DNA of 64,000 bases from Actinomycetales bacterium (GTDB taxonomy: Bacteria; Actinomycetota; Actinomycetes; Actinomycetales; Microbacteriaceae), in NCBI GenBank assembly GCA_015654475.1, contig JAATGV010000037.1, forward strand, positions 1-64,000, read 5' to 3'. Under the pieces are notes generated by a model. That model ran no database searches. It was not told where the DNA came from and worked only from the letters and a program-made list of their open reading frames with translations. Numbering within the stretch: the stretch's first letter is position 1; the number at the start of each line of letters is the position of its first letter. This document shows, one piece after another, positions 54,234 to 62,578 of this stretch. The position numbers and the translations under genes are program-made.

Positions 54234-55855
54234 TGGTCCACAACCTTTCGTACTGCTTCACGAACGGGCAATCCTCGGGCGCGCAAAGCATCGCGAGCCT
54301 CGTCACGCGCCGAGTACGGAATCTCTTGCGTTCCAACCGCGCGGTAATCTTCATCACCGGGTCCAAGCACAACGAATGTATCAGAGGGCTCAAGGAGGGC
54401 GATAGCGGCTCTGATCGCTTCGGCCGGATCGGCGATCTCCCTCAACTGCGCGTCCGGCACTTCCCAGGCTGCTGCAAGCAACTCAGCACGGATACCCGCC
54501 GGATCCTCCGTGCGAGGATGAGCATCGCAGATGAAGACAAGGTCGGCATTGGTTGCTGCCGCGATCGCCATGCCGCGACGCTTGAACGGATCACGCCCGC
54601 CATCGGCCCCGAAGGCCGTAATGAGCCTGCCCCGAGTGCGGCGACGAAGCTCGACGAGGGTATCCGCCATCGCGGCCGGGGTGTGCGCATAGTCGATGAT
54701 GACGAGCGGCCCGTCATTGCCCGAGACCTGTTCGAGCCGGCCGGGGATATACGTATCCTCAAGGACGCCGCGGTTCAACGCCCCTTCTATCAGACCAGGA
54801 TCGACACCCAGCGCCGAAACGAGTGCGATCGCCATCGCGGCGTCGACCGCAACGTGCCTGCCGGGAAGGCCCGCCCGCACCGGGAAGCGATGACCACCTG
54901 GAGCGACAACGATGCACGCACAACCCGTTTCGGTATCGTTGAACTCGGTCACGAGCCATTGCGGAGCCGAGCGAACGTTGTAAGTTGTCGTGCCGCCGGA
55001 GAAATCATCCCACCAGCTTGCCCGCAATGTCTCAACCGGGATCTCGCACTCCCCTACAAGCCGCAGCGCCCACTCATCGGCGAGGGCAATCACCGCACGA
55101 GAGGCATACTCAGCGCGAAACAGCCCACGCTTAGCCTCGTAATAGCTCTGCATGTCGGCATATTCGTCAAGATGTTCCGCGTTGAGGTTCATGAACCCGA
55201 CAGCATCGAACCTCACGCCGGCAATGCGGTGTTTGGTGACCGCCTGGGCAGAGACCTCAAGCGCGAGCGCGGTGGCTCCCAGTTCGCGCATGCGCGCGAT
55301 CATTCCCTGCAGGACGGGGGCCTCGGGGGTGGTCAGCCCGCTGCCCACGACGGTGCTTCCCACATGCCGTTCGGGGGTGGCGCTCATTCCGGTCAGATAA
55401 CCGGCGCCGGCGAGGATCGCCTCAGCGAAATAGGTGACCGTCGTCTTCCCGTTTGTTCCCGTGACTCCAAGCGTCTTGATTCGCTGAGAGGTGTTGCCAT
55501 AGATTGCCGCGGCAATGGGCCCCAATGCCCGGCGTGGATCGGCGCTCACGATAACAGGAAGGTCTGTCGTGCCGTCGTCACGGCGCAACAGCGCCAGCCC
55601 CCGCTCATCGGTAAGGACTGCAACTGCACCCTTTTCTCTCGCTGCAGACACAAACTGGGCGCCGTGCGAGTTGGCCCCGGGCAGCGCCGCAAAAAGGTCG
55701 CCGAGCTGCACAAGCCGAGTGGCGTTGGCAACGCCGGAGACGAGAACTCGCATATCTCCTTCGATGCGCGAACTAGGATCGAAAGCCACGAGATCTGCAA
55801 TGACGGTGTCGCGGATCGCGCGAGGCCGCACATCTACAACTGTCTGTGTACCCAT
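54230..55855 (-). CDS. murE: UDP-MurNAc-L-Ala-D-Glu:diamino acid ligase
   Basis: MurE adds the third stem-peptide residue, usually a diamino acid. The 541-residue ligase has VTGTNGKTTVTYFAEAI and NLNAEHLDEYADM. The C-terminal substrate loop reads FICDAHPRTEDPAG at about 441-454. Where meso-DAP enzymes have DNPR, this one has AHPR, so the third residue may not be meso-DAP. I chose the ATG at 55855, with AAGGA a few bases upstream; an in-frame extension to 55963 lacks Mur sequence. The 111-base gap after ftsI has a direct repeat CGCTGTTAG. Confidence 0.96.
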   Translation of the reverse strand: MGTQTVVDVRPRAIRDTVIADLVAFDPSSRIEGDMRVLVSGVANATRLVQLGDLFAALPGANSHGAQFVSAAREKGAVAVLTDERGLALLRRDDGTTDLPVIVSADPRRALGPIAAAIYGNTSQRIKTLGVTGTNGKTTVTYFAEAILAGAGYLTGMSATPERHVGSTVVGSGLTTPEAPVLQGMIARMRELGATALALEVSAQAVTKHRIAGVRFDAVGFMNLNAEHLDEYADMQSYYEAKRGLFRAEYASRAVIALADEWALRLVGECEIPVETLRASWWDDFSGGTTTYNVRSAPQWLVTEFNDTETGCACIVVAPGGHRFPVRAGLPGRHVAVDAAMAIALVSALGVDPGLIEGALNRGVLEDTYIPGRLEQVSGNDGPLVIIDYAHTPAAMADTLVELRRRTRGRLITAFGADGGRDPFKRRGMAIAAATNADLVFICDAHPRTEDPAGIRAELLAAAWEVPDAQLREIADPAEAIRAAIALLEPSDTFVVLGPGDEDYRAVGTQEIPYSARDEARDALRARGLPVREAVRKVVDQ

Positions 55856-55966
55856 GCCGTCCTTATTGTGTTGCGCCGCGGCGCGAGTTGGCGCTGCTAA
55901 CAGCGGCGTGCGGCGCGCCAGACAATTATCTAACAGCGAGCACCCAGCCAACGCATGCGACACCCA

Positions 55967-57712
55967 TTACCACGTGATGGGAAGCTTTGCCGCCTTTGTC
56001 GTCGACGGGGTGACGTCGAACTTTTTGAGTACATAGCTCATCACCGATGCAAACGACGATGCAAACGTGAAGGTCTGCTCGCCCGCCTTGTAGGCGAACA
56101 CGCCAACCACATATTGTGGGTCCTCCGCGGGTGCAGTGCCTACGAAAGACAAGGTGTACTTGTTGCTGAGGTATTTCCCGTTCTCGGCGATTTGGGCTGT
56201 GCCCGTCTTGCCTGCGACGCGATAGCCGCTTACCGCAGCGATGGGGGCGCCTCCCTGCGTCACGGCAGTTTCGAGCATCGAGATCGTCTTGTCTGCAGAA
56301 TCTTCGGAAACAACCTGCACCGGTGTCGCCTGTGCGTTGGTCGCCACTGTGCCGTCGCTTCCCGTGCAACTGGCAACAAGCCTTGGAGAGATGCGCGAGC
56401 CGCCATTGGCCAGCGCCTGGTATACCCCGGTGACTTGCACCGCGCTTGCGGCCACAGGGCCTTGTCCGAACATCTCCGTGAGCGCCGAGTGCGCGTCCCA
56501 GTCTTTGTAGTTGGTCAGAGTTCCGGTCGTCTCGCCAGGGAAGGCGACCGCAGTAGGCTCTCCGATACCGTAGCTCTTCAGGTATTGATAGCGAGTCTTC
56601 TCGCTCATGTCATCCCCGACCATGGTGATTCCCACATTCGACGAATAACGCAGGATGCCAGTTGTCGTGAGCCTGAGTGTACCGTGCGAGAATGCGTCGG
56701 AGAAAGTGGTGCCGATCGACGTGGTGCGGCTGCCAGCGACCTTGTACTTTGACTTGGTCGTGGTGACCCCCTCGTTGAGTGCAGACGACGCGGTAATGGA
56801 TTTGAAGGTGGATCCCGGTTCAAAAGAGTCTTGAAACGATCGCGCCCCACGATCGTCGGAAGATGACGCGAGGAAGTTGGATGGGTCAACGCTCGGCGCA
56901 TCGGCCACCGCAACAAGATCGCCCGTCTTCGCCTCCATGACAACGACAGATGCCCAGTCGGCACTCACCTTCTTGGCGGCTTGGGCAGCCACTTGCTGCG
57001 CATACCACTGGACATCCCTGTCTATGGTGAGGGTCACGTCACCGCCATTCACAGCCTGGGTGGTCACGTGAGTCGTGCCCGGAAGGCGGACGTTGGACGT
57101 GGATCCGCTGCGAACATACGTCTCTTCGCCATCGGTACCGGTCAGGCACGAGTCGTATGCGTATTCGATTCCTGCCAATGCGGCTGAATCAGAGCCCAAG
57201 TAGCCGAGCAGGTTTCCTCCAACGGCCCCAGATGGATAGGTGCGATACGAAGAGGCTTTGAAAAGCAGCCAGGGCACGTCGAGAGCGTGAACCTTTTCAT
57301 ACGCATCGACATCGAGGCCTTCAAGCACCACCGAGTATGACTTTGTACCCGTCAACGACGCAAGCACCGTCGACTCGTCGGTATTCGCTATGTCCGCAAG
57401 CTTTTTCGCCACACTTGCGACGGTGATCGTCGTGTCCGACACCACGTAGTCACTCACATTGCGCTGATCGACGACAACCGTGTAACGCAGCACCGTCTCG
57501 GCGAGCACGTTGCCGTTTCGGTCAAGAATTCGTCCGCGCTGCGCCGTTATCGTCGCCGTCGCCTCGAGTTGTTGCGCCGCAGACGACTCGAGGCTTGCAG
57601 CCTGAACCACCTGCACATCGATCAGTTTGGCGGTAAAGGCGACGAACACGATGACCAAGACGATCAGACTGGCAACCACCCGTGTTGAGACACGACCTAG
57701 CCGAGCGGCCAT
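55967..57712 (-). CDS. ftsI: Septal transpeptidase FtsI (PBP class B)
   Basis: FtsI cross-links septal peptidoglycan together with FtsW. The 581-residue protein has one N-terminal membrane helix (about 12-34), a dimerisation domain (TAQRGRILDRNGNVLAETV) and the transpeptidase domain. Its three catalytic motifs are all present: SxxK in FEPGSTFKSI, SxN in RYSSNVGI, and KTG in VAGKTGTAQI. GAGG lies 8 bases before the ATG. The stop is 111 bases ahead of murE. No PASTA domain is present. Confidence 0.97.
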   Translation of the reverse strand: MAARLGRVSTRVVASLIVLVIVFVAFTAKLIDVQVVQAASLESSAAQQLEATATITAQRGRILDRNGNVLAETVLRYTVVVDQRNVSDYVVSDTTITVASVAKKLADIANTDESTVLASLTGTKSYSVVLEGLDVDAYEKVHALDVPWLLFKASSYRTYPSGAVGGNLLGYLGSDSAALAGIEYAYDSCLTGTDGEETYVRSGSTSNVRLPGTTHVTTQAVNGGDVTLTIDRDVQWYAQQVAAQAAKKVSADWASVVVMEAKTGDLVAVADAPSVDPSNFLASSSDDRGARSFQDSFEPGSTFKSITASSALNEGVTTTKSKYKVAGSRTTSIGTTFSDAFSHGTLRLTTTGILRYSSNVGITMVGDDMSEKTRYQYLKSYGIGEPTAVAFPGETTGTLTNYKDWDAHSALTEMFGQGPVAASAVQVTGVYQALANGGSRISPRLVASCTGSDGTVATNAQATPVQVVSEDSADKTISMLETAVTQGGAPIAAVSGYRVAGKTGTAQIAENGKYLSNKYTLSFVGTAPAEDPQYVVGVFAYKAGEQTFTFASSFASVMSYVLKKFDVTPSTTKAAKLPITW

Positions 57713-57717
57713 AAAAG

Positions 57718-58557
57718 TTACCTCGAATTCGGGGTTGGCATCTGATTCGCGCTCAACGTTAGCTCGCCAGAAGAAGTGCCCTGCTTTGCCGCTCCGGAAG
57801 TCGTGGAGTTCTCAGCAGACTGTAAACTTTGCTGCGGCGCTGCCTCCGTTGCCTCGGCATGAGTCGTACTCGACATGGGCGGCTGTGCACTCTTTTCGAC
57901 TGCCGCCTGCGGCTGTGCTGCGTTCGTCGATGTCGTGTCGTCAGACGTTGCGGCCTGTGCGAGGCCGATCAATGACGTGAATGCCGTATCCAAGTCCTCT
58001 TTGGTTGCACCGACCGCAGAGCTGACCCCTGTTGTCACGGCCGCAGAAGTGGACAGGTTGGAGTTGGCGATCAGATTGCCACTTATCGTCATGGCGTACG
58101 TGTCGGCGGTCTGCTGATACGCGTTGCTCAACGTGGCGACCGTCTTGATCTTCTTGCCATCGCTGAGGCGAATGAAGGTGCTGCTCGCCGAGCTCTGCAT
58201 GCCGAGTTTGTCGGCCTGCTCCGCCAGGTATTGCGGAGATTCGAGCACAGTCAGTTCTTCCCTCAGCGACTGAGTCGACCGACTGAGCTGAGTCGACTTG
58301 TTCGTCAATGCCGCGATCTCATACGAGCCCTGAGCGAGCGCAAGGCTTACCGCAAGCTGAATTGCGCCGACAACCCCGACTGCGGCGATCGCGATAAGTG
58401 CGTACATGACGGTTGGTCGCATGGCCGGCCGCCGCTTCGCACCGGCACGTGATCGGTTGTCGCCGCCAATGCTTCGAGTCGCAGTCGCTCCAGACTCATA
58501 CTCCTCGACGCCGAAGTCGTCATCGATCGACCTCAATACGTTCTGTGAAGCGCTCAT
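57718..58557 (-). CDS. ftsL: FtsL-like division protein with long low-complexity tail
   Basis: Between rsmH and ftsI, where ftsL belongs. The 279-residue product has a cytoplasmic N-terminus, one membrane helix (about 50-75) and a coiled coil rich in Leu/Gln/Ser (STQLSRSTQSLREELTVLES). A conserved-looking YLAEQADKLGM follows. The last ~130 residues are Ser/Thr/Ala/Gln-rich and probably disordered outside the cell. Ordinary FtsL is far shorter, but actinobacterial versions are longer. It overlaps rsmH by 4 bases and is 5 bases from ftsI. Named by position and architecture, since FtsL sequences diverge strongly. Confidence 0.8.
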   Translation of the reverse strand: MSASQNVLRSIDDDFGVEEYESGATATRSIGGDNRSRAGAKRRPAMRPTVMYALIAIAAVGVVGAIQLAVSLALAQGSYEIAALTNKSTQLSRSTQSLREELTVLESPQYLAEQADKLGMQSSASSTFIRLSDGKKIKTVATLSNAYQQTADTYAMTISGNLIANSNLSTSAAVTTGVSSAVGATKEDLDTAFTSLIGLAQAATSDDTTSTNAAQPQAAVEKSAQPPMSSTTHAEATEAAPQQSLQSAENSTTSGAAKQGTSSGELTLSANQMPTPNSR

Positions 58558-59528
58558 TCCTTTGCCCCCTGCTGTTTTTGCGCGGCACGCAGCCGCACTG
58601 ATGCCGACCTCGGGTTACTCAGTTTTTCTTGCTCACTCGCCAGCTGCGCCCCCCGAGTGATCAGGTGGATGCGAGGGCCATGCCCTGGAAGTGACACGGG
58701 AAGCCCTGCAGGACTTGAGTCAGTGGAGGCCTGCGCAAAAGCACGCTTGACGATTCGGTCCTCGAGAGACTGATACGAAAGCACGACGATGCGGCCGCCC
58801 TCCCTCAACGAGTCGATCGCCGCAGGTATCGCCGCTTCGAGTACTGAGAGTTCCTGGTTCACCTCGATACGGATCGCCTGAAAGACCCGTTTCGCAGGAT
58901 GCCCGCGTTTCGCCTGCACGGCACGCGGCACGACATCTGCCGCGATCTGAGCGAGTTCACCGGTTGTAGCGATAGCTGAGACTCGCCGGCGTTCGACGAT
59001 TCGCTTGGCAATCTTGCCGGCGAACGGCTCCTCCCCGTATTCACGGAGGATTGTGGTGAGTTGCTCTACGGAGTACTCGTTCACAATTTCGGCCGCAGTG
59101 ATACCCTCTGTCGGATCCATTCGCATATCGAGCGGTGCGTCAGTCGAGTACGAAAAACCTCGTGAGGTGTCGTCGATATGCAGCGATGACATCCCGAGGT
59201 CGAAAAGGATGGCGGATGCCGGGGTTTTCCCAGCCGCCACGATCGTACCGATGTGGTCGTATGTGGCTTTCTCGATGCGAAACCGGCCCGAAAAGGGCTT
59301 GAGCCGCTCAGTTGCGAGTTCGATCGCCGCGGGGTCGCGATCGATTCCGATCGCGTACGACTCGGGAAATGCGGCCAGGATCGCCGCCGTATGACCACCC
59401 ATGCCACACGTCGCATCCACATACAACGCGCCCGGCTCCGTCAGCGATTCGCCGAGGATTCGCACGCAATCGGCGAGCATGACTGGCTCGTGGATCTTGG
59501 TGAGGTCTATTGGTCGGTCAGAGGCCAT
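58554..59528 (-). CDS. rsmH: 16S rRNA (cytosine1402-N4) methyltransferase
   Basis: RsmH methylates C1402 of 16S rRNA. The 324-residue protein has HEPVMLADCVRIL, the SAM-binding DATCGMGGHTAAIL, ILFDLGMSSLHIDD and RGFSYSTDAPLDMRMDP, the usual landmarks. I chose the ATG at 59528 (MASDRPIDL); a longer frame to 59609 adds an unrelated leader. It lies 104 bases after mraZ. Confidence 0.97.
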   Translation of the reverse strand: MASDRPIDLTKIHEPVMLADCVRILGESLTEPGALYVDATCGMGGHTAAILAAFPESYAIGIDRDPAAIELATERLKPFSGRFRIEKATYDHIGTIVAAGKTPASAILFDLGMSSLHIDDTSRGFSYSTDAPLDMRMDPTEGITAAEIVNEYSVEQLTTILREYGEEPFAGKIAKRIVERRRVSAIATTGELAQIAADVVPRAVQAKRGHPAKRVFQAIRIEVNQELSVLEAAIPAAIDSLREGGRIVVLSYQSLEDRIVKRAFAQASTDSSPAGLPVSLPGHGPRIHLITRGAQLASEQEKLSNPRSASVRLRAAQKQQGAKE

Positions 59529-59632
59529 AGCTTTCCCGTGTGTGTCCCGGACCGAGAACCTCCAACCGTATTTCGATCTGGCAACGGGGAAGTTTGCCAG
59601 AGCGATCACGATTGAAAGTTCTCAGCCAGGGC

Positions 59633-60067
59633 TCAGAACAGTCCGGGAATCACCTCCTCCGCAGTATCCGCAAATGGTTCTTCATGCTCGGCCAAGTACT
59701 TCTCCCATGCAGGGGCGGCCCAGATCTCTGCCCGATTACCGGCCCCGATCACGACCAGATCGCGCTCAAGGTCGGCATAGGTGCGCAACATCGCAGGAAC
59801 AGTGACTCGCCCCTGCTTGTCGGGAACCTCGTCGGAGGCACCGGAGAGAAACAGTCGCATGAAGTCTCGCGCCTGCTTGTTCGTCAAAGGCGCTTGACGG
59901 ATCTTCTCCTGAACGTCGTCGAACTCCCGCGCGCTGAAGACGAAGACACAGTGTTCGAGCCCGCGTGTGAGCACCACTCCCCCGGCCAATTCGTCGCGGA
60001 ACTTGGCGGGCAAGATGAGGCGCCCTTTCTCGTCCAGCTTGGGGAGGTGAGTGCCAAGCATTGTCAT
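59633..60067 (-). CDS. mraZ: Transcriptional regulator MraZ
   Basis: MraZ is an AbrB-fold DNA-binding protein that represses the division cluster in E. coli. The 144-residue product has the two SpoVT/AbrB-like repeats: [17 protein letters not shown] near the start and [16 protein letters not shown] about residue 82. The ATG at 60067 has GGAAGGGG 8 bases upstream. It heads the cluster, and GTGG-type boxes with 10-base spacing lie 37-64 bases upstream of the start, so autoregulation is likely. Confidence 0.97.
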   Translation of the reverse strand: MTMLGTHLPKLDEKGRLILPAKFRDELAGGVVLTRGLEHCVFVFSAREFDDVQEKIRQAPLTNKQARDFMRLFLSGASDEVPDKQGRVTVPAMLRTYADLERDLVVIGAGNRAEIWAAPAWEKYLAEHEEPFADTAEEVIPGLF

Positions 60068-60103
60068 GCGGAACGCCCCTTCCCAACCGGCCTGCGAGAA
60101 TTT

Positions 60104-60131
60104 CCCCCCACATTACCCCACTATTCACCAC
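60104..60131 (-). promoter_or_regulatory. MraZ-box: three GTGG repeats at 10-bp spacing
   Basis: On the minus strand the upstream region reads GTGGTGAATA, GTGGGGTAAT, GTGGGGGG. The repeat starts are exactly 10 bases apart (60131, 60121, 60111). MraZ is known to bind direct TGGGN repeats separated by 5 bases near its own promoter. The first copy is TGGTG, not TGGGG. A candidate -10 (TACTAG) lies just upstream, but no clear -35 was seen. Confidence 0.7.
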
Positions 60132-60382
60132 AAACCTAGTATTTCGGCTCTTTTTGGACGTGATGGTGCCGAGACTTCCCAACAAAATAGGGGGAAGTAT
60201 AGAGTGGAGGGAAATCTTGCGTGTTGCACCAGATCTGGCACAATCATGAGGTCTGTGCACGTCAAGACGCGCTACGGGCGGGCCTTGATAACGGCTCTAG
60301 GCCGTTCCGCATTGGGCTCAACCGTGGTCAACTGATTCAGCACCGCCTAAAGACGTCTAGGCTCGCCCGCAATGGGCCCCAC

Positions 60383-60402
60383 TCTGCAGACGCCCCCATC
60401 CG
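60383..60402 (+). repeat. GC-rich repeat copy a
   Basis: TCTGCAGACGCCCCCATCCG. It is a perfect 20-base inverted partner of copy c (60575-60594). The 13-base core GCAGACGCCCCCA is common to all four copies. Confidence 0.85.
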
Positions 60403-60474
60403 GACGCTCCCGAGGTACACGAAGTGTCAGCGTTGCTCACGCAACGCACCGCGACTATCGGTCCGCTGTCCGGA

Positions 60475-60491
60475 GCAGACGCCCCCACGCG
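60475..60491 (+). repeat. GC-rich repeat copy b
   Basis: GCAGACGCCCCCACGCG. It is a perfect 17-base inverted partner of copy d (60671-60687) and has the same orientation as copy a, whose core begins 89 bases earlier. Confidence 0.85.
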
Positions 60492-60574
60492 CATCCCGGT
60501 TCCACAGCACGAGCAGAACTCTTTGCCCGATACTTCGGGCTGCGACCACATCGCGTATCGGGAGGCAAGACGTT

Positions 60575-60594
60575 CGGATGGGGGCGTCTGCAGA
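60575..60594 (-). repeat. GC-rich repeat copy c (inverted)
   Basis: CGGATGGGGGCGTCTGCAGA on the plus strand, the reverse complement of copy a. It continues AAAAAGGGAG, nearly the same as the flank of copy d. Confidence 0.85.
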
Positions 60595-60670
60595 AAAAGG
60601 GAGCGCAGCTATAGGCAGGGACTAGACGGCCGGGGCAGGGTTGTACGGCGCTGTCGCTGCGGTGGGTGCT

Positions 60671-60690
60671 CGCGTGGGGGCGTCTGCAGA
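60671..60690 (-). repeat. GC-rich repeat copy d (inverted)
   Basis: CGCGTGGGGGCGTCTGCAGA on the plus strand. Its first 17 bases are the reverse complement of copy b. It continues AACGGGAG, so copies c and d are close direct repeats over about 25 bases. Confidence 0.85.
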
Positions 60691-60800
60691 AACGGGAGGT
60701 ACGGCTCGAAATGAGGAGGATGGGTCTGCTGTTCCGGGCCACGCGTCTTCGACAAAACCCACAAATGCTCAGCGCTTGCATGCATTCGGCATCGACACAC

Positions 60801-60832
60801 ACCAAAAGTACAAAAGCCCACCGAAGTGGGCT
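60801..60832 (-). terminator. Intrinsic terminator of the DUF3040 gene
   Basis: On the minus strand AGCCCAC-TTCG-GTGGGCT forms a perfect 7-bp stem with a stable TTCG tetraloop and is followed by TTTTGTACTTTT. It lies about 42 bases after the DUF3040 stop and would end that transcript before the division cluster. Confidence 0.9.
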
Positions 60833-60838
60833 GATGTC

Positions 60839-60856
60839 TTGGTCTAGCTAGACCAA
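60839..60856. other. 18-bp perfect palindrome
   Basis: TTGGTCTAGCTAGACCAA is its own reverse complement. It lies between the DUF3040 stop codon and its terminator. It could be an operator-like site or a second RNA hairpin; no binding protein can be named. Confidence 0.6.
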
Positions 60857-60873
60857 ATGTCGAATTGACCGGG

Positions 60874-61257
60874 CTATTCGCCGCGACGCTTCGCCCACCG
60901 ACGTTGCATCGTCTGGGAGAACCCATCGCCCGCCCCACTGGGTGCCTGTCCGGCCTTGCGAGACGAACGCCCGGCATCCGGGCTTTCGGGGCCTGCCGAC
61001 TTTGCCGGTCGTAGAGCAAGGAAAACACCAAGAGCCATCACGATGAACCCAAGCACCCCGATCGCCGGTTGCTTGATGACCACCCCAACGATGAGAGCAA
61101 CCAAGCCGACGACCACGGCTATCGAGCCGAGGACAATGCCGCGAAGGTTGACATGCAAGCTGCCACCCTTGGGAGAGGTCACAACATCGGCCTCCGAACT
61201 ATACAGGTTGCGTTCCATCTCATCGAGGAGTCGCTGTTCATGTTCTGACAGTGGCAT
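60874..61257 (-). CDS. DUF3040 family membrane protein
   Basis: The 127-residue product begins MPLSEHEQRLLDEMERNLY, the typical start of actinobacterial DUF3040 proteins. Two membrane helices follow (about 43-62 and 66-86), then a Ser/Gly/Arg-rich tail. The ATG at 61257 follows GGGAGG by 8 bases. Function is unknown. It is commonly found near the division cluster. It is transcribed alone, diverging from the prenyl synthase, and ends at a strong terminator. Confidence 0.92.
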   Translation of the reverse strand: MPLSEHEQRLLDEMERNLYSSEADVVTSPKGGSLHVNLRGIVLGSIAVVVGLVALIVGVVIKQPAIGVLGFIVMALGVFLALRPAKSAGPESPDAGRSSRKAGQAPSGAGDGFSQTMQRRWAKRRGE

Positions 61258-61382
61258 CGAAGGCACCTCCCTGGGGGCTATTTACAATGCAAGTATGCCA
61301 CCATCTGGCAACGTCAGCACTGGGATATTTCTGAGAGTTGCACGAATAGACGGCTGCGTGAAAACTCCTCGCGAACAATAGA
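61258..61382. promoter_or_regulatory. Divergent promoter region
   Basis: The 125 bases separate two divergent genes and must contain both promoters. On the plus strand TACAAT at 61284-61289 is a good -10 for the prenyl synthase, with no matching -35. On the minus strand CTGACG and TTGCCA at 61318-61307 are possible -35 elements for DUF3040, without a clear -10. Individual sites are uncertain. Confidence 0.35.
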
Positions 61383-62513
61383 ATGTCTCGCGTGGACGCA
61401 ACTCAGGCACTCCTTACGCACCTCGACACGGCAATCACCAGCGGACTCGCGGGCAGGAAGGCACATCTCGAGACCATCAGCGTGGATGCCGGCCCACTGG
61501 TCGATGCGGCAGCCGCCCTGTTGAGCCGCGGCAAGAGGCTACGGCCGCAATTCTGCTACTGGGGGTGGAGGGCCATCGCAGACAACGCCGTCCCAGACGT
61601 TTTGCCGCAGGCCGAGGCCGGAGACAGCGAGCTGGCCTGCATCCTGCGTATCTCGGAGGGGCTGGAATTCTTCCACGCGGCTGCCCTCGTACATGACGAC
61701 ATTATTGACCGGTCAGATTCCCGAAGGGGCCAGCCGAGTGCGCACCGCCGCTTCGAACTGCTTTACGGCCACGAAGACGATCCCGCCGGAAGAGAACACT
61801 TTGGTCAATCCGCCGCCATCTTGCTCGGCGACCTACTTTTGACGTGGAGCCACGAACTATTCGCCACAGCAATGAATTACCCGTTCGCCTCGGAGCGCAA
61901 ATTAACCACGCAGCACCGCATCAACCAGATGTGCACCGAAGTCATGGCCGGCCAGTATCTCGATGTGTTCGCCGAGAGCGCCTGGCAGCATCGCACGCCA
62001 GAGGCCGCGCTGGCTGAATCGCTGACTGTGCTCAGATACAAATCTGCGAAGTACTCGGTCCAGGCACCCTTGCTCATCGGCGCGTCCGTGGCCGGCGCGA
62101 CTGTAGGCCAAGTGGATGCGCTGTCACGCTACGGGCTCGCGCTCGGTGAGGCTTTCCAACTTCGGGATGACATCCTGGGAGTCTTTGGCGATCCAGAGAC
62201 AACGGGCAAGCCTGCCAGCGACGATATTCGCGAAGGCAAACGGACATACCTCGTGCTCTTGACCCGAAACGGCTTGCCGCGAAGCATGCAGAGAGTGCTC
62301 GACGAGATGATGGGTAACCCTGCGCTTGATGCTGAACAGATCGATGCAGTGCGGCGGCTTGCCTCCGAAACCGGGGCGGTCAAGGCGGTGGAGGCCATGA
62401 TTTCAGAGCGAGTGGACACAGCCCGAGCCGCCATCGCCGAAGGAGATTTCCCCGCAGAGGCATATTCCGAACTCGATCGACTCATCGCTGCGACGGCCTA
62501 CCGCACCGTCTAG
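61383..62513 (+). CDS. Polyprenyl diphosphate synthase (geranylgeranyl-type)
   Basis: The enzyme condenses isopentenyl diphosphate with allylic diphosphates. The 376-residue protein has the first Asp-rich motif DDIIDRSDSRRG and the second LRDDILGVFGD, both with full metal-binding aspartates. RGKRLRPQF supplies the IPP-binding Arg. Chain length (GGPP or longer) cannot be fixed by eye; the position matches idsA2 (Rv2173) next to Rv2175c/pknL in mycobacteria. The ATG at 61383 has no strong Shine-Dalgarno; a GTG three codons in is possible. Confidence 0.94.
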   Translation: MSRVDATQALLTHLDTAITSGLAGRKAHLETISVDAGPLVDAAAALLSRGKRLRPQFCYWGWRAIADNAVPDVLPQAEAGDSELACILRISEGLEFFHAAALVHDDIIDRSDSRRGQPSAHRRFELLYGHEDDPAGREHFGQSAAILLGDLLLTWSHELFATAMNYPFASERKLTTQHRINQMCTEVMAGQYLDVFAESAWQHRTPEAALAESLTVLRYKSAKYSVQAPLLIGASVAGATVGQVDALSRYGLALGEAFQLRDDILGVFGDPETTGKPASDDIREGKRTYLVLLTRNGLPRSMQRVLDEMMGNPALDAEQIDAVRRLASETGAVKAVEAMISERVDTARAAIAEGDFPAEAYSELDRLIAATAYRTV

Positions 62514-62578
62514 CCGGATGCCAGACATAGCCGGGCGAATGGATGGGTAATTACTGCCAGCGGATAGTGGGGACGCGA

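Larger units (their letters stand above)
60132..60873. other. Long non-coding stretch between mraZ and DUF3040 gene
   Basis: No convincing gene. The short frames present have no ribosome-binding sites worth trusting, and their shared peptides come from repeated DNA. The stretch holds four copies of a GC-rich repeat (60383-60690), a perfect hairpin GCCCGA-TACT-TCGGGC at 60525-60540, a terminator at 60801-60832, and an 18-bp palindrome at 60839-60856. A TATACT on the minus strand near 60200 could be a distal -10 for mraZ, but without a good -35. Confidence 0.7.

Noticed and set aside
55856-55963. N-terminal extension of MurE
   Set aside because: The extra 36 codons show no Mur ligase sequence; the ATG at 55855 has its own Shine-Dalgarno.
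60525-60540. Hairpin GCCCGA-TACT-TCGGGC as a terminator
   Set aside because: No T-run follows on either strand.
60383-60690. CRISPR-like array
   Set aside because: Only four copies, in two orientations, with unequal spacing; no cas genes in the window.
60455-60805. Short overlapping frames in the non-coding stretch with similar peptides (WGRLQK-type)
   Set aside because: The similarity comes from the repeated DNA core; frames lack Shine-Dalgarno sites and run through a terminator.
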